DNA from: Virgibacillus_F necropolis_A
Lineage (GTDB): Bacteria > Bacillota > Bacilli > Bacillales > Amphibacillaceae
Length of the DNA: 64,000 bases
NCBI RefSeq assembly: GCF_044793635.1
Contig: NZ_CP084992.1
Location: 372,001 to 436,000, forward strand
Reading direction: 5' to 3'
Part shown: positions 32,421-41,377 of the stretch, one piece after another
Layout of the letters: every line of letters begins with the position of its first letter
Position numbering within the stretch: position 1 is the stretch's first letter
Notes under the pieces: generated by a model
Databases searched by the model: none
Seen by the model: the letters and a program-made list of their open reading frames with translations, nothing else
What the model was told of the DNA's origin: nothing
Translations under genes and position numbers: made by a program

Positions 32421-33437
32421 ATGAATAAATTATTTACACCGATTCAATTTGGAAACGTAACACTGAAAAATAGAATTACCATGTCACCAATGTGTATGTA
32501 CTCATGCTTTGATAAAGACGGCAAAATCACTCCATTCCATATGACACATTATGTTTCCCGTGCTGTGGGACAAGTAGGATTAGTTTTTACGGAAGCAACG
32601 GCAGTTCAACCGGAGGGGCGAATTTCATCACAAGATTTAGGAATTTGGGATGACGGGCAAGTTGAAGGATTAAAGGAACTGAATAAACAAATTCATGAAT
32701 ATGATGCAAAATCAGGAATTCAGTTGGGTCATGCAGGTAGAAAAGCGGATTTAGAATCAACTATTCATGCCCCTTCTGCTATTGCTTTTAATGAAAATTT
32801 TAAAGAGCCAAAAGAAATGTCAGTGGACGATATTCAAGCAACTGTTACAGCGTTTACAGAAGGAGCTAGGCGATCAAAAGAAGCTGGATTCGATATCATT
32901 GAATTGCATGGTGCGCATGGCTATTTAATTAGCCAATTCCTATCTCCATTAACAAATAAGCGCACAGATTCATATGGAGGATCACGCGAAAACCGTTACC
33001 GCTTCCTATCCGAAATTATTGATTCTGTAAAAACAGAATGGGACGGTCCTGTTTTTGTTCGTATTTCAACAGACGAATATAATGAAAACGGTAATACGCT
33101 TGAAGATTTTTTCTATTACGCGAAGGAAATGAAAAAACAAGGTATTGAATTAATCGACTGCAGTTCTGGTGGAGTAGTACCGGCACGAATCTCAGCATAT
33201 CCGGGTTATCAAATTCCACGTTGTGAAGCAATTAGAAAAGAAGCTTCTATCCCAACAGGTGCAGTTGGCCTTATTACTAATGGTATTCAAGCGGAAGAAA
33301 TTTTACAAAACGATCGGGCTGATTTAATCTTTGTTGCTCGCGCCCTGCTGAGTAATCCATACTGGGCAAAAGAAGTAGCAGACGAATTAGGTCAATCAAT
33401 TGAGGCTCCAACACAATACAAGCGTGGTTGGAAATAG
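32421..33437 (+). CDS. namA: NADPH dehydrogenase, old yellow enzyme family (YqjM)
   Basis: FMN-dependent enoate reductase of 338 residues, the length of YqjM. Typical features are TMSPMCMYSC (Cys near the flavin), IQLGHAGRKAD, ELHGAHGYLISQFLSPLTNKRTDSYGGS (substrate His pair and signature) and VGLITNGIQAE with VARALLSNPYW (phosphate site). It reduces activated C=C bonds of enals, enones and nitro compounds, often as oxidative stress defence. GAGGAGG precedes the ATG and abuts repeat DNA. rnz follows after 11 bases, so they are co-transcribed. Confidence 0.94.
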   Translation: MNKLFTPIQFGNVTLKNRITMSPMCMYSCFDKDGKITPFHMTHYVSRAVGQVGLVFTEATAVQPEGRISSQDLGIWDDGQVEGLKELNKQIHEYDAKSGIQLGHAGRKADLESTIHAPSAIAFNENFKEPKEMSVDDIQATVTAFTEGARRSKEAGFDIIELHGAHGYLISQFLSPLTNKRTDSYGGSRENRYRFLSEIIDSVKTEWDGPVFVRISTDEYNENGNTLEDFFYYAKEMKKQGIELIDCSSGGVVPARISAYPGYQIPRCEAIRKEASIPTGAVGLITNGIQAEEILQNDRADLIFVARALLSNPYWAKEVADELGQSIEAPTQYKRGWK

Positions 33438-33448
33438 GAGGGATTTAT

Positions 33449-34375
33449 ATGGAATTGATTTTCCTTGGTACTGGTTCGGGAGTACCATCTAAAGAAAGAA
33501 ACGTCTCCTCCCTGGCATTAACATTACTTCAGGAACAAAATAGCATATGGCTGTTCGATTGTGGTGAATCAACACAACATCAAATATTAAGAACATCGAT
33601 ACGTCCCAGAAAAATTAATAAAATTTTTATTACTCATTTACACGGAGACCATCTATTTGGACTTCCTGGTTTGTTGAGCAGTAGGTCGTTCCAAGGCGGC
33701 GATGACTTACTAACTATCTACGGACCAGAAGGTATAAAAGAATATGTTGAGACGAGTCTTCGGGTAAGTGGCACTCATCTAACTTACCCATTATCTATTA
33801 TTGAGCTTTCGGAAGGAAAATTGTTTGAGGATGATACTTTTAAGGTATATTGTAAGAAGCTTCATCACGGAATTCCGAGCTATGGATTTCGGATAGAAGA
33901 AAAAGATAAACCAGGCGAATTGCTTGTTGAGAAATTGAAAGAAAAAGGTATTCATCCTGGTCCAATTTATCAGCAAATCAAAGAACAAGAAACAAGCGTT
34001 TTGCCAAATGGTGATTCTATTTCTAGAGCTGATTTTTTAGGACCTAACAAGAAAGGACGAACAATTTCTATTTTAGGAGATACACGTTTTACTGAAAATA
34101 ATAGAGAGTTTGTGTCAGAGTCCGATGTATTAGTCCATGAAGCTACATTCAATCATGCAAGTGAGCAATTAGCTGAACAATATTTTCATTCAACAACAAC
34201 ACAAGCTGCAAACTTGGCTAAAAACGGATCTGTTCAAAAACTCGTATTAACACATATTTCATCACGTTATCAAAAGAAAGATTACCAGGACTTAGTCCAA
34301 GAAGCACGAGCCATTTTTCCGAACACAGAGCTCGCACATGATTTTTTTGTAATGAACATCCCTGCTAAAAAATAA
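33449..34375 (+). CDS. rnz: Ribonuclease Z
   Basis: Protein of 308 residues, the usual length of the short tRNase Z. The metal site THLHGDHLFGLPGLL, the HEATF motif (DVLVHEATFNHASEQ) and the final VLTHISSRY are all present. It removes the 3' trailer of tRNA precursors that lack an encoded CCA. The ATG at 33449 is used as AGGAGG lies eight bases upstream; a TTG 21 bases earlier is inside namA. Order namA-(yqjL)-rnz agrees with Bacillus subtilis, but zwf and gndA do not follow here. Confidence 0.95.
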   Translation: MELIFLGTGSGVPSKERNVSSLALTLLQEQNSIWLFDCGESTQHQILRTSIRPRKINKIFITHLHGDHLFGLPGLLSSRSFQGGDDLLTIYGPEGIKEYVETSLRVSGTHLTYPLSIIELSEGKLFEDDTFKVYCKKLHHGIPSYGFRIEEKDKPGELLVEKLKEKGIHPGPIYQQIKEQETSVLPNGDSISRADFLGPNKKGRTISILGDTRFTENNREFVSESDVLVHEATFNHASEQLAEQYFHSTTTQAANLAKNGSVQKLVLTHISSRYQKKDYQDLVQEARAIFPNTELAHDFFVMNIPAKK

Positions 34376-34398
34376 TATTAGTGAAGGAGTTGTTACGG

Positions 34399-35769
34399 AT
34401 GAACCCGTTCCAAGTATTAATAGATGAGCAACGTACATTTTTTAAATCTGAAAAAACGTTTACCTACGCCTTTCGCAAAGAACAGCTGGAAAAGCTCAGA
34501 AACATGCTGAAAACCTATGAAAAAGATGTCTACCAAGCTCTTGAAGCAGATTTTGGCAAATCAAGATATGAAACCTTAACAACGGAACTTGGATTTCTAT
34601 ATAGCGAAATAGATGTCACGCTAAAAAATTTGAAAGAATGGATGAAACCAAAAAAGGTTGATACACCAGTAACACATAAAGGCTCTAAGAGTTATATTAT
34701 AGCCGAACCATATGGCGTAACGCTTACTATTGCGCCATGGAACTATCCACTGCAATTAGCAATCGCTCCTGTGATTGGTGCACTAGCAGCTGGTAATACA
34801 GCAATAATTAAACCATCTGAATTTACACCAGCGACATCTTCCCTACTTGTACACATGATTGGGTCAACATTTGGTAGTAAATATGTTGCAGTAGTTGAAG
34901 GTGAAAAAGAGGTTAGTCAGCAATTACTTGAATTGAAATTTGACTACATCTTTTTTACAGGAAGCACTACCGTTGGGAAAATCATTATGAAACAAGCGAG
35001 TGAACATTTAACCCCCGTCACATTAGAACTTGGTGGAAAAAGTCCGGCAATTGTAGATCAGGATGCCAATATAGACTTAGCTGCAAAACGTATTGTCTGG
35101 GGTAAGTTTACGAATGCTGGACAGACTTGTGTCGCACCAGACTTTTTATATGTACATGAGAAAGTTAAGCAAAAATTAGTTAAATCTATGAAAAAGTATA
35201 TTAAATCCTTTTACGGCAAGAATCCTATTAACAATAAAGAATATGGACGAATTGTCAATCAAGATCATTATTACCGGTTAAAGGATCTATTAACGGAAAG
35301 TAATATTGTGCATGGTGGAGGTATGAATCCGGACCTGTGTTCCATTGAACCGACGATAATAGAAGATATCACATGGGATGATGACATTATGCAAGAGGAG
35401 ATATTCGGTCCATTATTACCAGTGATGACATTTGCTAATTTAGAGGAAGCAATTGCAACCTTAAAGGAAAAAGAAAAACCGTTAGCACTCTATTATTTTG
35501 GAGAAAACACTCAATCCCAGCAAAGAGTGTTAGATAGTCTATCATTTGGCGGTGGATGTATCAATGACACCCTTTACCATTTAGCAAATCCAAACCTGCC
35601 ATTTGGTGGTGTTGGTAACAGTGGAATGGGCTCCTATCATGGCAAGGATAGCTTCGATACGTTTTCACACAAGAAAAGTGTTCTTAAACAAACAACGAAA
35701 TTCGACATTCCATTACGCTATCCAGGGAGTAAAATAGCCCAAAGTATTACAAAACGAATTATGAAGTAA
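34399..35769 (+). CDS. Class 3-type aldehyde dehydrogenase
   Basis: Protein of 456 residues, the same size as YwdH of Bacillus subtilis. Motifs are TIAPWNYPLQLAI, the coenzyme loop FTGSTTVGKIIM, the catalytic Glu in LELGGKSPAIV and the catalytic Cys in NAGQTCVAPDF. The C-terminal ends LPFGGVGNSGMGSYHGKDSFDTFSH as in fatty aldehyde dehydrogenases. AAGGAG lies nine bases before the ATG. It may oxidise medium- to long-chain aldehydes to fatty acids, which fits the acyl-CoA genes nearby. A strong terminator follows. Confidence 0.9.
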   Translation: MNPFQVLIDEQRTFFKSEKTFTYAFRKEQLEKLRNMLKTYEKDVYQALEADFGKSRYETLTTELGFLYSEIDVTLKNLKEWMKPKKVDTPVTHKGSKSYIIAEPYGVTLTIAPWNYPLQLAIAPVIGALAAGNTAIIKPSEFTPATSSLLVHMIGSTFGSKYVAVVEGEKEVSQQLLELKFDYIFFTGSTTVGKIIMKQASEHLTPVTLELGGKSPAIVDQDANIDLAAKRIVWGKFTNAGQTCVAPDFLYVHEKVKQKLVKSMKKYIKSFYGKNPINNKEYGRIVNQDHYYRLKDLLTESNIVHGGGMNPDLCSIEPTIIEDITWDDDIMQEEIFGPLLPVMTFANLEEAIATLKEKEKPLALYYFGENTQSQQRVLDSLSFGGGCINDTLYHLANPNLPFGGVGNSGMGSYHGKDSFDTFSHKKSVLKQTTKFDIPLRYPGSKIAQSITKRIMK

Positions 35770-35777
35770 GTTCAAAT

Positions 35778-35820
35778 AAAAACTCACACCTTTTTAAAAA
35801 TCAGGTGTGAGTTTTTATTA
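35778..35820 (+). terminator. Terminator after the aldehyde dehydrogenase gene
   Basis: AAAACTCACACCT and AGGTGTGAGTTTT are perfect 13-base arms with an 11-base loop and a T run. A and T on both sides permit action in both directions. Confidence 0.9.
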
Positions 35821-35881
35821 GCAGTTGAGAAAGTATAAACTGTGTACCTTGAATTTCTTAGCCACCATGCAAGGCCACGTC

Positions 35882-35975
35882 CAGCTCCAGCGCCCAGCGA
35901 CTATTGGATTTCCTTTACCTCCCACGTTGCGTGGGCGCAATCCATACGTCGCTTAACGGGCGCTTGCGCTTTTGT
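35882..35975 (-). repeat. AAAAGCG intergenic repeat after the peptide-binding protein gene
   Basis: Read on the minus strand it starts AAAAGCGCAAGCGCC three bases after the stop codon and ends GGCGCTGGAGCTGG. The middle holds TGGATT/AATCCA arms and a CCCACG/CGTGGG tip. It is a short single unit of the family seen after fur. Confidence 0.8.
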
Positions 35976-37640
35976 TTATTTCTCTACGTCAATCCATTTA
36001 TAGTTATCTGCACCAACTTTATAGGTTACAAAGGTTTTTAAGTAGTCTTTTTGTAAGAATGCTGCACCGTTTTGATATAGTGGTATGATTACGGCACTTT
36101 CTTCAATCAACATTCGCTCCGCCTTTAGCATAGCGTTCCAGCGTTTTTGCGGTTCGTTTGCCATACTTCCTTTTGCACCTAATACAAGTCGATCATATTC
36201 TTTATTCGAATAACCTGTATGGTTCCCTGGACTATCAGTTATAAATAGGTTCAGGTATGTTAGCGGATCATGATAATCCCCGTTCCAGCCAGTCATAATC
36301 ATCTCATAATTTTGGCCAACATTCGCTGCTATACTTGCTTTTGGCGTCAAATTTTTAATCGTAAGCGTTAGACCAGATAGATTTTTTTCCAATTGATATT
36401 TAATGTTTTCTGCTAATTGCTTAGATGTACCTGAGTCAGAACTAATTAATTTAATTTCCAGCTTCTCTTTCCCAAGTTCTTTTAATCCCTGCTCCCAATG
36501 TTCCTTTGCCTTCTCAGGATCATATTGTGTAAGATCACCATTTTCAGCACGGAAGTCTTCACCGGTTTTTGGATTTTCGGATAATCCTTTTGGTACATTA
36601 CCATTTGCAACAATCGAACCATTATTTAGGATAGAATTGACAATTTTGTCTTTATCGATTGCCATGATCATTGCTTTTCGAATATTCAAGTTGGCTAAAT
36701 TTGTTTTCTTTCCGTCTTTTCCTTGGTTCATTTTAATATAAGACGTTGCACCTGTTAAAAATGTATGATATTCATCATTACTTCTATACTTATCTACAAA
36801 TTCACCAGTCAAGTTTACCCGATCAAGTTTGCCTTGTTGATATAAACTTACCGCAGTCGCAGTATCTTTTACGACATTCACGTGGATTTCGTCTACATTA
36901 ACTGCTTCTTTATCCCAATACTTTTCGTTCTTTTTATATGTCCATGATTGATCCGTTCCATTCCAGTCTGCTAAAACAAATGGTCCATTAAATAATGTAT
37001 GTTTACTATCAGAAGCATATTTACCATCTTGCTTTTCTATAAATTCCTGTGGTTGTGGAAAGAAAATAGCTGTCGTTAATAACTCTTTGAAAAAAGGAAT
37101 TGGATTCTCCAGTGTCACTTTTAATGTGTGATCATCCAATGCTTCTACTCCTAAAGATTTGACTGGCTTCTCACCTTTTAAGATTTCCGATGCGTTGGCA
37201 ACAATTTCTTCAAACTGTGGTCCATACGCCGCACCAGTTTCAGGGTTTACTGCTTTCTTCCAAGCATACTCAAAATCGTGTGCAGTTACAGGCGTTCCAT
37301 TTGACCATTTCGCATCCTTACGTATCTTAAAAGTATAAACTTTATTATCCTTACTTACCTTTGGTTCTTCAGCTGCAAGAGCTAACTCTGGCTCCCCTTC
37401 TTTATTAAGTCGGTATAAGCCTTCAAACACTTGATTGATAATAGTAAAACTGAAATCATTATCTGCTACGGTTGGGCTCAAACTAGGAATTACCCCAGGT
37501 GCGGAAATATTAACTACTTTTTTCTCATTTTGAGAATCTGTAGTATTGGATGATTCTTCCTTTTCCTGATTGCTACATGCACCCAAAATTATTAATGTAA
37601 CAATCATTAAAATTGGCAAACACTTTAATATGTACTTCAA
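35976..37640 (-). CDS. Oligopeptide-binding lipoprotein (OppA/DppE type)
   Basis: Protein of 554 residues with a lipoprotein signal whose lipobox is LGAC (Cys22). The solute-binding family 5 pattern is clear: FSFTIINQVFEGLYRLNKEGEPELALA, YTFKIRKDAKWSNGTPVTAHDFEYAWKKAVNPETGA. It lies on the outer face of the membrane and captures peptides for an ABC importer. No permease or ATPase genes are next to it, so it must use a transporter coded elsewhere. Repeat-family DNA flanks the gene on both sides. Confidence 0.92.
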   Translation of the reverse strand: MKYILKCLPILMIVTLIILGACSNQEKEESSNTTDSQNEKKVVNISAPGVIPSLSPTVADNDFSFTIINQVFEGLYRLNKEGEPELALAAEEPKVSKDNKVYTFKIRKDAKWSNGTPVTAHDFEYAWKKAVNPETGAAYGPQFEEIVANASEILKGEKPVKSLGVEALDDHTLKVTLENPIPFFKELLTTAIFFPQPQEFIEKQDGKYASDSKHTLFNGPFVLADWNGTDQSWTYKKNEKYWDKEAVNVDEIHVNVVKDTATAVSLYQQGKLDRVNLTGEFVDKYRSNDEYHTFLTGATSYIKMNQGKDGKKTNLANLNIRKAMIMAIDKDKIVNSILNNGSIVANGNVPKGLSENPKTGEDFRAENGDLTQYDPEKAKEHWEQGLKELGKEKLEIKLISSDSGTSKQLAENIKYQLEKNLSGLTLTIKNLTPKASIAANVGQNYEMIMTGWNGDYHDPLTYLNLFITDSPGNHTGYSNKEYDRLVLGAKGSMANEPQKRWNAMLKAERMLIEESAVIIPLYQNGAAFLQKDYLKTFVTYKVGADNYKWIDVEK

Positions 37641-37739
37641 TAGTTACCCCTCCTATTTTAATAATCAACGTTTTTCATTATACGGGGCATTGATAGAAAA
37701 ACACAACTAGGAAAGGTTAGGGAATAGAAGAACAAAAGA

Positions 37740-37850
37740 GGCCGTATAGCAAGGTATCGATTGTGCCCACGCAACGTGTGGTAGTTCGATGTTCCCACGT
37801 AAAGTGGCGGGTTTAATCGAACTCCCTTTGATATCCATCACAACAATTAT
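37740..37850. repeat. Third module of the intergenic repeat family
   Basis: The stretch GTTCGATGTTCCCACG ... GTGGCGGGTTTAATCGAAC (about 37786-37825) is homologous to a part of the 50.4-50.8 kb repeat (GTTCGACGTTGCCAC ... GTGGCGCTCTTAGTCGAAC). GTTCGAT/ATCGAAC arms enclose CCCAC/GTGGC arms. The AAAAGCG terminus is not seen here. Confidence 0.65.
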
Positions 37851-37870
37851 ACTTCTGCTTTAATAACGGA

Positions 37871-37896
37871 AAAGCTGCCACCGCAGTGACAGCTTT
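37871..37896 (-). terminator. Terminator of the fadD-hbd-ech-acad operon
   Basis: AAAGCTGCCAC and GTGACAGCTTT pair over 11 bases with one mismatch and a four-base loop. On the minus strand TTTTCC follows. It lies just past the acyl-CoA dehydrogenase stop codon. Confidence 0.7.
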
Positions 37897-37903
37897 ATTT
37901 ACG

Positions 37904-39658
37904 TTAACAAGTATAATCGCCTTTCTCATAAATATTGGCAGCTATATTTCTATTTCTATTAATGGAATTCGAAAATGAATACGATAATAAAGTAGAAAAG
38001 ATTTCATTTCGGAGCTCCGGATTATTCTCTACTAACTCCTGTTCCAACTGTCTAACAATTAGCACCACTTGATTAAGTGCCTCTTCAAGCGAGGTATCCG
38101 TCAACATTTGCTTTTGGGAAGTATCTCCTTCAGAATCACTACTTTTTCTAGTACGAAGCACGACCGATTCTGATGCATATAAATGAATAGCAAGATCAGA
38201 TAATTTCATCAAAACTTCTTGCTGTGTTTCAAGTTGTTCACCAAATTTTCCTCTTGCCAATTCTACTAATACGAGATAGATAGCTCGAATATCCTGAATC
38301 AACCCTAGCCCTTTTTCTTTATTAGTAATGGATTGCTTTTGCTTCAATCGGTGAAAAGCGTTCTTTACAGCCTGCTCGTAAGGAAGATAACCTTTCACTG
38401 ACTTTTTCAAAAACTGACCAGTCAAAAGAAGACGGTTTATTTCATTTGTTCCCTCAAAAATACGATTTATTCGTGAGTCCCGGTACATCTGTTCAATTCG
38501 GTATTCGCTTATAAACCCTGCTCCACCATGAAGTTGAAGCCCTTCATCAACAAGATAGTTCAATGTTTCTGAACCATATACTTTGCAAACAGCGCACTCC
38601 ATTGCATATTCTGAGAGTCCTGCAATAATTTGGTGTTGATCTGCTCCCCCATCCAAGTCCCCCAATACACTTTCTAACAGCTGGGATGTTCTATATTGTA
38701 GTGATTCTGCGGCATATATACGTGCTGTCACTTTAGCAACTTTTTCCTTGGAAACACCGAATTCAGCCAACGCTTGGCCAAATTGTTTTCTTTCCTGAAT
38801 ATGAGCAACCGTCGTTTTTAATGCATATTTAGAGGCCCCAACACAGGCTGATCCAAGATTAAATCGACCAAGATTCAAAACGGTAAAAGCAATTATATGT
38901 CCTCTACCAACTTCTCCTAGAAGGTTCTCTACCGGAACCGCGCAATCTTCTAAGATAACAGACCTAGTAGATGAACCTTTAATACCCATCTTTTTTTCTT
39001 CAGGTCCAAGCTTTAGTCCGGGAAAGTCCTTTTCCACAATAAATGCTGTAAATTGTTTTCCATCAATTTTTGCATATACGATAAATGTATCGGAAAATGC
39101 TGCATTTGTAATATATATTTTCGTACCGTTTAATAGATAATGTGTCTTTGCTTCATTTAATTGTGCAGTTGTTCTAGCGGACATTGCATCAGACCCAGCT
39201 TCAGGTTCAGTCAAACAATACGCCCCAATGTATTCTCCACTTGCTAGTTTAGGCAAGTATTTTTGCTTTTGCTCATTTGTCCCGAAGTACGTTATTGGGA
39301 GTGTTGCGATACAAGTATGATTAGAATGGGCAACACCATAGCTTCCAGTACGTCCAATTTGTTCTCCAACGATACCTTTACTGACCTTATCCAGTCCTAA
39401 GCCACCATACTGCTCAGGGATACTATGTGCAAGTAATCCAAGGTTTCCCGCTTTTTTCATCAATCCCACAACAACCTCAAAATTCTGATTCTCTATTTCC
39501 TTATACTTTGCTTCAACCTCTTTGTTTGCGAATTGTTGCGCTGATTTTTGAATCATTTTGTGTTCATCCGTTAAATCTTCTGGAAAAAATGCCTCGTTTT
39601 CTTTTATTTGATTTACTAAGAAATAACCACCAGGAATTCCTGTCTGTAATTTGGACAA
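37904..39658 (-). CDS. Acyl-CoA dehydrogenase, long form (FadE-like)
   Basis: Protein of 584 residues. The N-terminal 400 residues are a normal FAD acyl-CoA dehydrogenase (YCLTEPEAGSDAMSARTTA, then QLHGGAGFISEYRIEQMYRDSRINRIFEGTNEINRLLL with catalytic Glu region). About 180 extra C-terminal helical residues follow, as in FadE/YusJ and VLCAD-type enzymes. It forms the trans-2,3 double bond in acyl-CoA and passes electrons to ETF. It is the last gene of an operon with enoyl-CoA hydratase, hydroxyacyl-CoA dehydrogenase and acyl-CoA synthetase. Confidence 0.93.
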   Translation of the reverse strand: MSKLQTGIPGGYFLVNQIKENEAFFPEDLTDEHKMIQKSAQQFANKEVEAKYKEIENQNFEVVVGLMKKAGNLGLLAHSIPEQYGGLGLDKVSKGIVGEQIGRTGSYGVAHSNHTCIATLPITYFGTNEQKQKYLPKLASGEYIGAYCLTEPEAGSDAMSARTTAQLNEAKTHYLLNGTKIYITNAAFSDTFIVYAKIDGKQFTAFIVEKDFPGLKLGPEEKKMGIKGSSTRSVILEDCAVPVENLLGEVGRGHIIAFTVLNLGRFNLGSACVGASKYALKTTVAHIQERKQFGQALAEFGVSKEKVAKVTARIYAAESLQYRTSQLLESVLGDLDGGADQHQIIAGLSEYAMECAVCKVYGSETLNYLVDEGLQLHGGAGFISEYRIEQMYRDSRINRIFEGTNEINRLLLTGQFLKKSVKGYLPYEQAVKNAFHRLKQKQSITNKEKGLGLIQDIRAIYLVLVELARGKFGEQLETQQEVLMKLSDLAIHLYASESVVLRTRKSSDSEGDTSQKQMLTDTSLEEALNQVVLIVRQLEQELVENNPELRNEIFSTLLSYSFSNSINRNRNIAANIYEKGDYTC

Positions 39659-39687
39659 CCTTTATACCTCCCTTTTTACATCGTAAT

Positions 39688-40467
39688 TTATTTATGTTTA
39701 AAATTCGCCTTTCTTTTCCCAATGAATGCTTCTACACCTTCTTTTACATCTTCGGTTTGAAATACTTCGCTAAAAAGTGTAGCTTCTCTTTCAATACCAT
39801 CTGCTAGATTTAAGTCTAAACCCTCATCGACCGCTTGTTTAATACGGGATAAAGCTTGCAGCGATTTAGTTGCAATTTGATCAGCTAGTACCATTGCCTT
39901 TTCCATACCCTGTCCAGTCGGAACAACCTGATTTACTAGTCCTATTTTTTCAGCAGTATCAGCACTAATAGCTTCGCCTGTATACATTAATTCCTTCGCT
40001 TTCGCTTCTCCAACTAGTCTTGGAAGTCTTTGAGTACCGCCACCACCTGGGAACAAACCTAACTTCACTTCTGGAAATCCGAGAGTTGCGTGTTCTTCTG
40101 CAATCCTAATATCAAATGTTAAGGCTAGTTCACAGCCACCGCCAAATGTTAGTCCATCCAGCACCGCAATTGTTGGTTTTGGTAGATGGTCCAATTCATT
40201 TAACATCTCATGTATTTCCATAACTTGTGTGCGCATAGTTGGGTTTCCAATCATAGCCGGGAATTCTTTTATGTCTGCTCCCGCGATGAATGCCTTCGTA
40301 CCAGCAGTATAGAGTACAACACATACGACTTCATTATCATGCTTTATATCCCGAATAATAGCTTGAATTTCGTCCTGTACCTGCCTACTCATTACGTTTA
40401 ATGGCGGATTATCAATCGTGATAACCGCAATACCGTTGTCTTTTTTATATGAAACTAGTTCCGTCAA
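39688..40467 (-). CDS. Enoyl-CoA hydratase/isomerase
   Basis: Crotonase-fold protein of 259 residues from the TTG at 40465-40467, chosen because GGGGGAAGG is four to six bases upstream and the family N-terminus then fits (MTELVSYKKDNGIAVITIDNPPLNVMS). The oxyanion-hole segments are KAFIAGADIKEF and DGLTFGGGCELALTFDIRIA. The catalytic Glu lies in GFPEVKLGLFPGGGGTQRLPRLVG. It adds water to trans-2-enoyl-CoA. The gap to the upstream dehydrogenase gene is 13 bases. Confidence 0.92.
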   Translation of the reverse strand: MTELVSYKKDNGIAVITIDNPPLNVMSRQVQDEIQAIIRDIKHDNEVVCVVLYTAGTKAFIAGADIKEFPAMIGNPTMRTQVMEIHEMLNELDHLPKPTIAVLDGLTFGGGCELALTFDIRIAEEHATLGFPEVKLGLFPGGGGTQRLPRLVGEAKAKELMYTGEAISADTAEKIGLVNQVVPTGQGMEKAMVLADQIATKSLQALSRIKQAVDEGLDLNLADGIEREATLFSEVFQTEDVKEGVEAFIGKRKANFKHK

Positions 40468-40480
40468 TCTACCTTCCCCC

Positions 40481-41347
40481 TTATGTGTAATCATACCAAC
40501 CCTTACCAGTTTTACGTCCAAGGTTACCTGCCTTTACCTTATCTTCGACTGATTTAGCAGGTTTATCTTTTGGATCACCTGTTTCCTGGTAAAGCTGCAT
40601 GTTTCCATAATAGCCAACATCTATTCCTGAGAGATCCATTAATTCAAATGGCCCAATTGGATGCTTTAGCGCTTTTTTAGTAATCAAATCAATATCCTTA
40701 AAATCTGCATAACCTTCCTCGTATAAATACAATGCTTCCTTTGAAATCGCAAACAGTAAACGATTCGCAATAAAACCGTAAATCTCTTTCTCTAAAAGAA
40801 CCCCGGTTCGACCTATCCGGTCACAAAATTCCAGTGCGGTTTGCGCTGTTTCTTTTGACGTTTGTTCACTCATTACCACTTCAACACAATCCATAACGAG
40901 TGGAGGGTAAAAGAAATGCATATTTAGTACTCTATCAGGCCTTGTTGTAAATTCTGCGAGCTTTGAATTCACAATTGTTGAACTGTTAGTTGCCAAAATC
41001 GTATGCTCCGGTACAAGCCCATCTAACTTTGAAAACACTTCTCGTTTTACATCCAGTTTTTCAACCACTGCTTCAATGACTAAGTCAGCATTCCTGACTG
41101 CATCTTCCAGGCTTGTCGTCATATGCAACCTAGCAAAAGCTTCGTCTTTTTTAATTTCTGTAATTTTTTCTTTTTGAATCCATTTGTTCATATGCTTTTC
41201 CAATTGCTCTTTTGCCTGGTTTAGTGCGTCTTGTTCAAGATCCTGTATATGCGTTTCAAATCCACCAAGTGAGCAAAGCATTGCAATTTGGTGACCCATA
41301 GATCCCGATCCAATAACTGCTACCTTGTGTATCTCTTTTATTGCCAT
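40481..41347 (-). CDS. 3-hydroxyacyl-CoA (3-hydroxybutyryl-CoA) dehydrogenase
   Basis: Protein of 288 residues. The NAD-binding site is VAVIGSGSMGHQIAMLCSLGGF at the N-terminus. The catalytic His-Glu pair lies in MHFFYPPLVMDCVEVVMSEQT, and the C-terminal domain shows GFIANRLLFAISKEALYLYEEGYA and HPIGPFELMDLSGIDVGYYG. It oxidises 3-hydroxyacyl-CoA to the 3-keto form. It lies 30 bases after the synthetase gene in the same operon. A thiolase gene, which would complete the cycle, is missing from the window. Confidence 0.93.
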   Translation of the reverse strand: MAIKEIHKVAVIGSGSMGHQIAMLCSLGGFETHIQDLEQDALNQAKEQLEKHMNKWIQKEKITEIKKDEAFARLHMTTSLEDAVRNADLVIEAVVEKLDVKREVFSKLDGLVPEHTILATNSSTIVNSKLAEFTTRPDRVLNMHFFYPPLVMDCVEVVMSEQTSKETAQTALEFCDRIGRTGVLLEKEIYGFIANRLLFAISKEALYLYEEGYADFKDIDLITKKALKHPIGPFELMDLSGIDVGYYGNMQLYQETGDPKDKPAKSVEDKVKAGNLGRKTGKGWYDYT

Positions 41348-41377
41348 TTCATGTACTCTCCCTTAACGAAACGTATT

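Noticed and set aside
33428..33448. Upstream TTG start of ribonuclease Z that would overlap namA.
   Set aside because: It has no ribosome site, while the ATG at 33449 has AGGAGG and gives the usual protein start MELIFLGTGSG.
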